Shown in pieces: positions 6,504 through 7,323 of a stretch of DNA of 7,323 nt; the first letter of the stretch is position 1, and each line of letters starts with the position of its first letter. The stretch lies in the NCBI GenBank assembly GCA_023419995.1, contig JAEZXF010000133.1:1-7323 (forward strand), given 5' to 3'. This DNA is from Pseudomonadota bacterium (GTDB taxonomy: Bacteria; Pseudomonadota; Alphaproteobacteria; Rhizobiales; Rhizobiaceae). The translations under genes and the position numbers were made by a program. The notes under the pieces are model-generated. The model made no database searches. It had not been told where the DNA came from and saw nothing but the letters and a program-made list of their open reading frames with translations.

Positions 6504-6854
6504 TCAGCCGCACCGCCCGGCGGGCGGCGGCGCACAGCACGAGACGAGCAACTGCCCGACCGCGCCGGAAAGGGAGGCGAGCGCTTCGCGGTCCACCTCG
6601 TAGCGGGAGCGCGGGCGGCCGGGCGTCAGGCGTACCAGCCCGGCATCGACCAGCACCTTGAGGTGCTGGGACACGGTGGACTGGGCGAGGTCGAGGCGCG
6701 CCACCACGTCCTTGCAGCAGCAGGCCTCCACTCCGGCCAGATGCTGGAGGATCTCGAGGCGGGCGGGATGGGCGAGCGCGGCGAGCCGCTCGGCGAGCGC
6801 GGCGCGCTCGCTGCAGCCGTGCCTGGCGGGAAGGATATCCTGCTGGGTATTCAT
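6504..6854 (-). CDS. Cysteine-rich ArsR/SmtB-family transcriptional regulator
   Basis: This 116-residue winged helix-turn-helix protein has ALAHPARLEILQHLAG near residues 26-41, the recognition region DLAQSTVSQHLKVLVDAGLV at 55-74, and the wing PGRPRSRYEVD. These are typical of homodimeric ArsR/SmtB repressors that leave DNA when they bind metal or are oxidised. It has seven cysteines: C14, C45-C46-C47 at the place of the family's ELCVCDL metal site, and C106, C107 and C115 at the C-terminus. The exact inducer cannot be told; thiophilic metal or metalloid, or reactive sulfur, are the candidates. ATG 6854 is preferred over the in-frame GTG at 6872 because the GTG lies inside the operator and next to the -10 box. 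Neither start has a Shine-Dalgarno sequence, which fits a leaderless message. It is first in an operon with the Atm1-type exporter. Confidence 0.93.
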   Translation of the reverse strand: MNTQQDILPARHGCSERAALAERLAALAHPARLEILQHLAGVEACCCKDVVARLDLAQSTVSQHLKVLVDAGLVRLTPGRPRSRYEVDREALASLSGAVGQLLVSCCAPPPAGRCG

Positions 6855-6879
6855 CGTATATCGGCGATACACGATGAAT
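6849..6879. promoter_or_regulatory. Long inverted-repeat operator at the regulator's own start codon
   Basis: The left half ATTCATCGTATATCG and the right half CGATACACGATGAAT flank a single central G at 6864. Fourteen of 15 base pairs are symmetric; only 6858/6870 mismatches. Four ATCG/CGAT boxes are placed symmetrically, starting at 6853, 6860, 6865 and 6872, seven bases apart within each half. The repeat covers the predicted -10 box and the ATG of the ArsR-type gene. Position, symmetry and the adjacent ArsR gene make autoregulation of the regulator-exporter operon the best reading. Binding is inferred. Confidence 0.82.
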
Positions 6880-6892
6880 TTGTTTCATGCAA
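6864..6892 (-). promoter_or_regulatory. Candidate promoter of the regulator-exporter operon
   Basis: On the minus strand TTGCAT (6892-6887) and TATCGC (6869-6864) are separated by exactly 17 nt. Only nine nt separate the -10 box from the ATG at 6854, so transcription would start within a few bases of the start codon. The -10 lies in the middle of the inverted repeat, so a bound repressor would block RNA polymerase. A second small dyad, ATGAA-N5-TTCAT at 6874-6888, fills the spacer. Confidence 0.55.
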
Positions 6893-6929
6893 GCGGCGGC
6901 TGGGGAAAAGCGATTGCGCCGCAGGGCCG

Positions 6930-6963
6930 CGAAAGCAGAAGGCCATGCCCGAATAGCATGGCC
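6930..6963 (-). terminator. Rho-independent terminator candidate after the LysM gene
   Basis: A perfect 8-bp stem, GGCCATGC (minus strand 6963-6956) with GCATGGCC (6948-6941), encloses a 7-nt loop TATTCGG and is followed by TTCTGCTTTC. The T-rich tail lies on the minus strand, so it would end the LysM transcript about 70 nt after its stop codon and insulate the regulator-exporter operon. Confidence 0.6.
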
Positions 6964-6982
6964 CCGCTTGCAGGATCACGGC

Positions 6983-7026
6983 ACCGGCGAGGCCGGTTGT
7001 GTCAGTCGCCCCGCCGGTCAGCCGGC
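6983..7026. repeat. Two small GC-rich hairpins downstream of the LysM gene
   Basis: ACCGGC-GAG-GCCGGT at 6983-6997 is a perfect 6-bp stem, and GCCGG-TCAG-CCGGC at 7013-7026 is a perfect 5-bp stem. Neither has a U tract. They may protect the mRNA 3' end or be chance in GC-rich DNA. Confidence 0.35.
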
Positions 7027-7036
7027 AGTACGAGGA

Positions 7037-7323
7037 CTACTCGCCGGCCGCGTCGCGGTCTTCCGGCTTCACGGCCTGATCGCCGATCGCGTCCATGTCG
7101 GCCTGCTCGCCTTCCGGCGTCTCGTTCGGCACGGAGAAGACCTGTCCCGGCCAGATGCGGTCCGGATCGTGGATCTGGTCCTGGTTGGCGAGGTAGATGG
7201 TCGAATAGCGGATGCCGTGGCCGTAGACCCGGCGCGAGATGCGCCACAGGGAGTCGCCGCGGCGGATGATGACGGCCCCGTCGACGCGCTGGAGCGGCGC
7301 GGCAGTGGCGCCCTCGCCGGTCG
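7037..7323 (-). CDS. LysM-domain peptidoglycan-binding protein, C-terminal part (runs off the window)
   Basis: The minus-strand frame ending at TAG 7039-7037 is open to the window edge and gives 94 residues. It contains a full LysM domain: VIIRRGDSLWRISRRVYG, then GIRYSTIYLANQDQIHDPD and RIWPGQVFSVP. LysM binds N-acetylglucosamine in peptidoglycan, so the protein probably acts in the cell envelope. After the domain comes an acidic tail of about 40 residues (ETPEGEQADMDA and on to EDRDAAGE). In rhizobia, as I recall, this LysM sits at the C-terminus of a larger, low-complexity secreted protein without a catalytic domain; that part is outside the window, so neither the N-terminus nor a signal peptide can be checked. 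The residues just before the domain (GATAAPLQRVDGA) look like a linker. An 81-residue frame overlapping it on the same strand is a shadow. Confidence 0.88.
   Translation of the reverse strand, partial: TGEGATAAPLQRVDGAVIIRRGDSLWRISRRVYGHGIRYSTIYLANQDQIHDPDRIWPGQVFSVPNETPEGEQADMDAIGDQAVKPEDRDAAGE

Noticed and set aside
6855..6872. GTG start at 6872 for the ArsR-type regulator
   Set aside because: It lies inside the operator, upstream of the predicted transcription start, and adds MYRRYT with no ribosome binding site.
7002..7247. 81-codon minus-strand frame overlapping the LysM gene
   Set aside because: It is a shifted frame of the LysM coding sequence. The LysM frame has a recognisable domain and is open to the window edge.

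Overview
This high-GC window looks like chromosome of an alphaproteobacterium of the order Hyphomicrobiales (Rhizobiales), most likely near Mesorhizobium and its relatives. The strongest hints are the short-type phosphatidylserine decarboxylase followed directly by pssA, the Atm1-type ABC exporter nearby, and a LysM protein with a C-terminal LysM domain. No rRNA, tRNA, CRISPR array, transposase or integrase is visible.

Left part (1-755). The window opens in the C-terminal end of a short-chain dehydrogenase/reductase (SDR) whose frame carries an in-frame TAG, so it is broken or the sequence is wrong there. A 118-residue secreted protein of unknown function follows, with a possible terminator. 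It converges on the next gene pair.

Phospholipid block (756-2267, minus strand). psd and pssA form a tight two-gene operon, psd first. PssA makes phosphatidylserine from CDP-diacylglycerol and serine, and Psd decarboxylates it to phosphatidylethanolamine, the precursor of methylated lipids such as phosphatidylcholine in these bacteria.

Middle plus-strand pair (2420-4556). A class D (OXA-1-like) beta-lactamase with all catalytic motifs is transcribed divergently from psd. Next comes a membrane-anchored GGDEF diguanylate cyclase, which probably starts at a TTG codon. As I recall rhizobial gene order, this pair sits between two blocks that are often adjacent (the Atm1-type exporter and psd-pssA), so it may be an accessory insertion.

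Right part (4581-7323, minus strand). A cysteine-rich ArsR/SmtB-family regulator lies 24 nt upstream of an Atm1-type ABC exporter in an apparent operon. A 31-bp, nearly perfect inverted repeat covers the predicted -10 box and the regulator's start codon, which strongly suggests autoregulation and a leaderless or nearly leaderless transcript. Farther upstream is the 3' end of a LysM peptidoglycan-binding protein, followed by a good candidate terminator.

Most genes are ordinary core functions. The part most worth attention is the ArsR-operator-Atm1 unit: seven cysteines in 116 residues and an unusually long operator, controlling an exporter whose family carries glutathione-linked sulfur or metal cargo.
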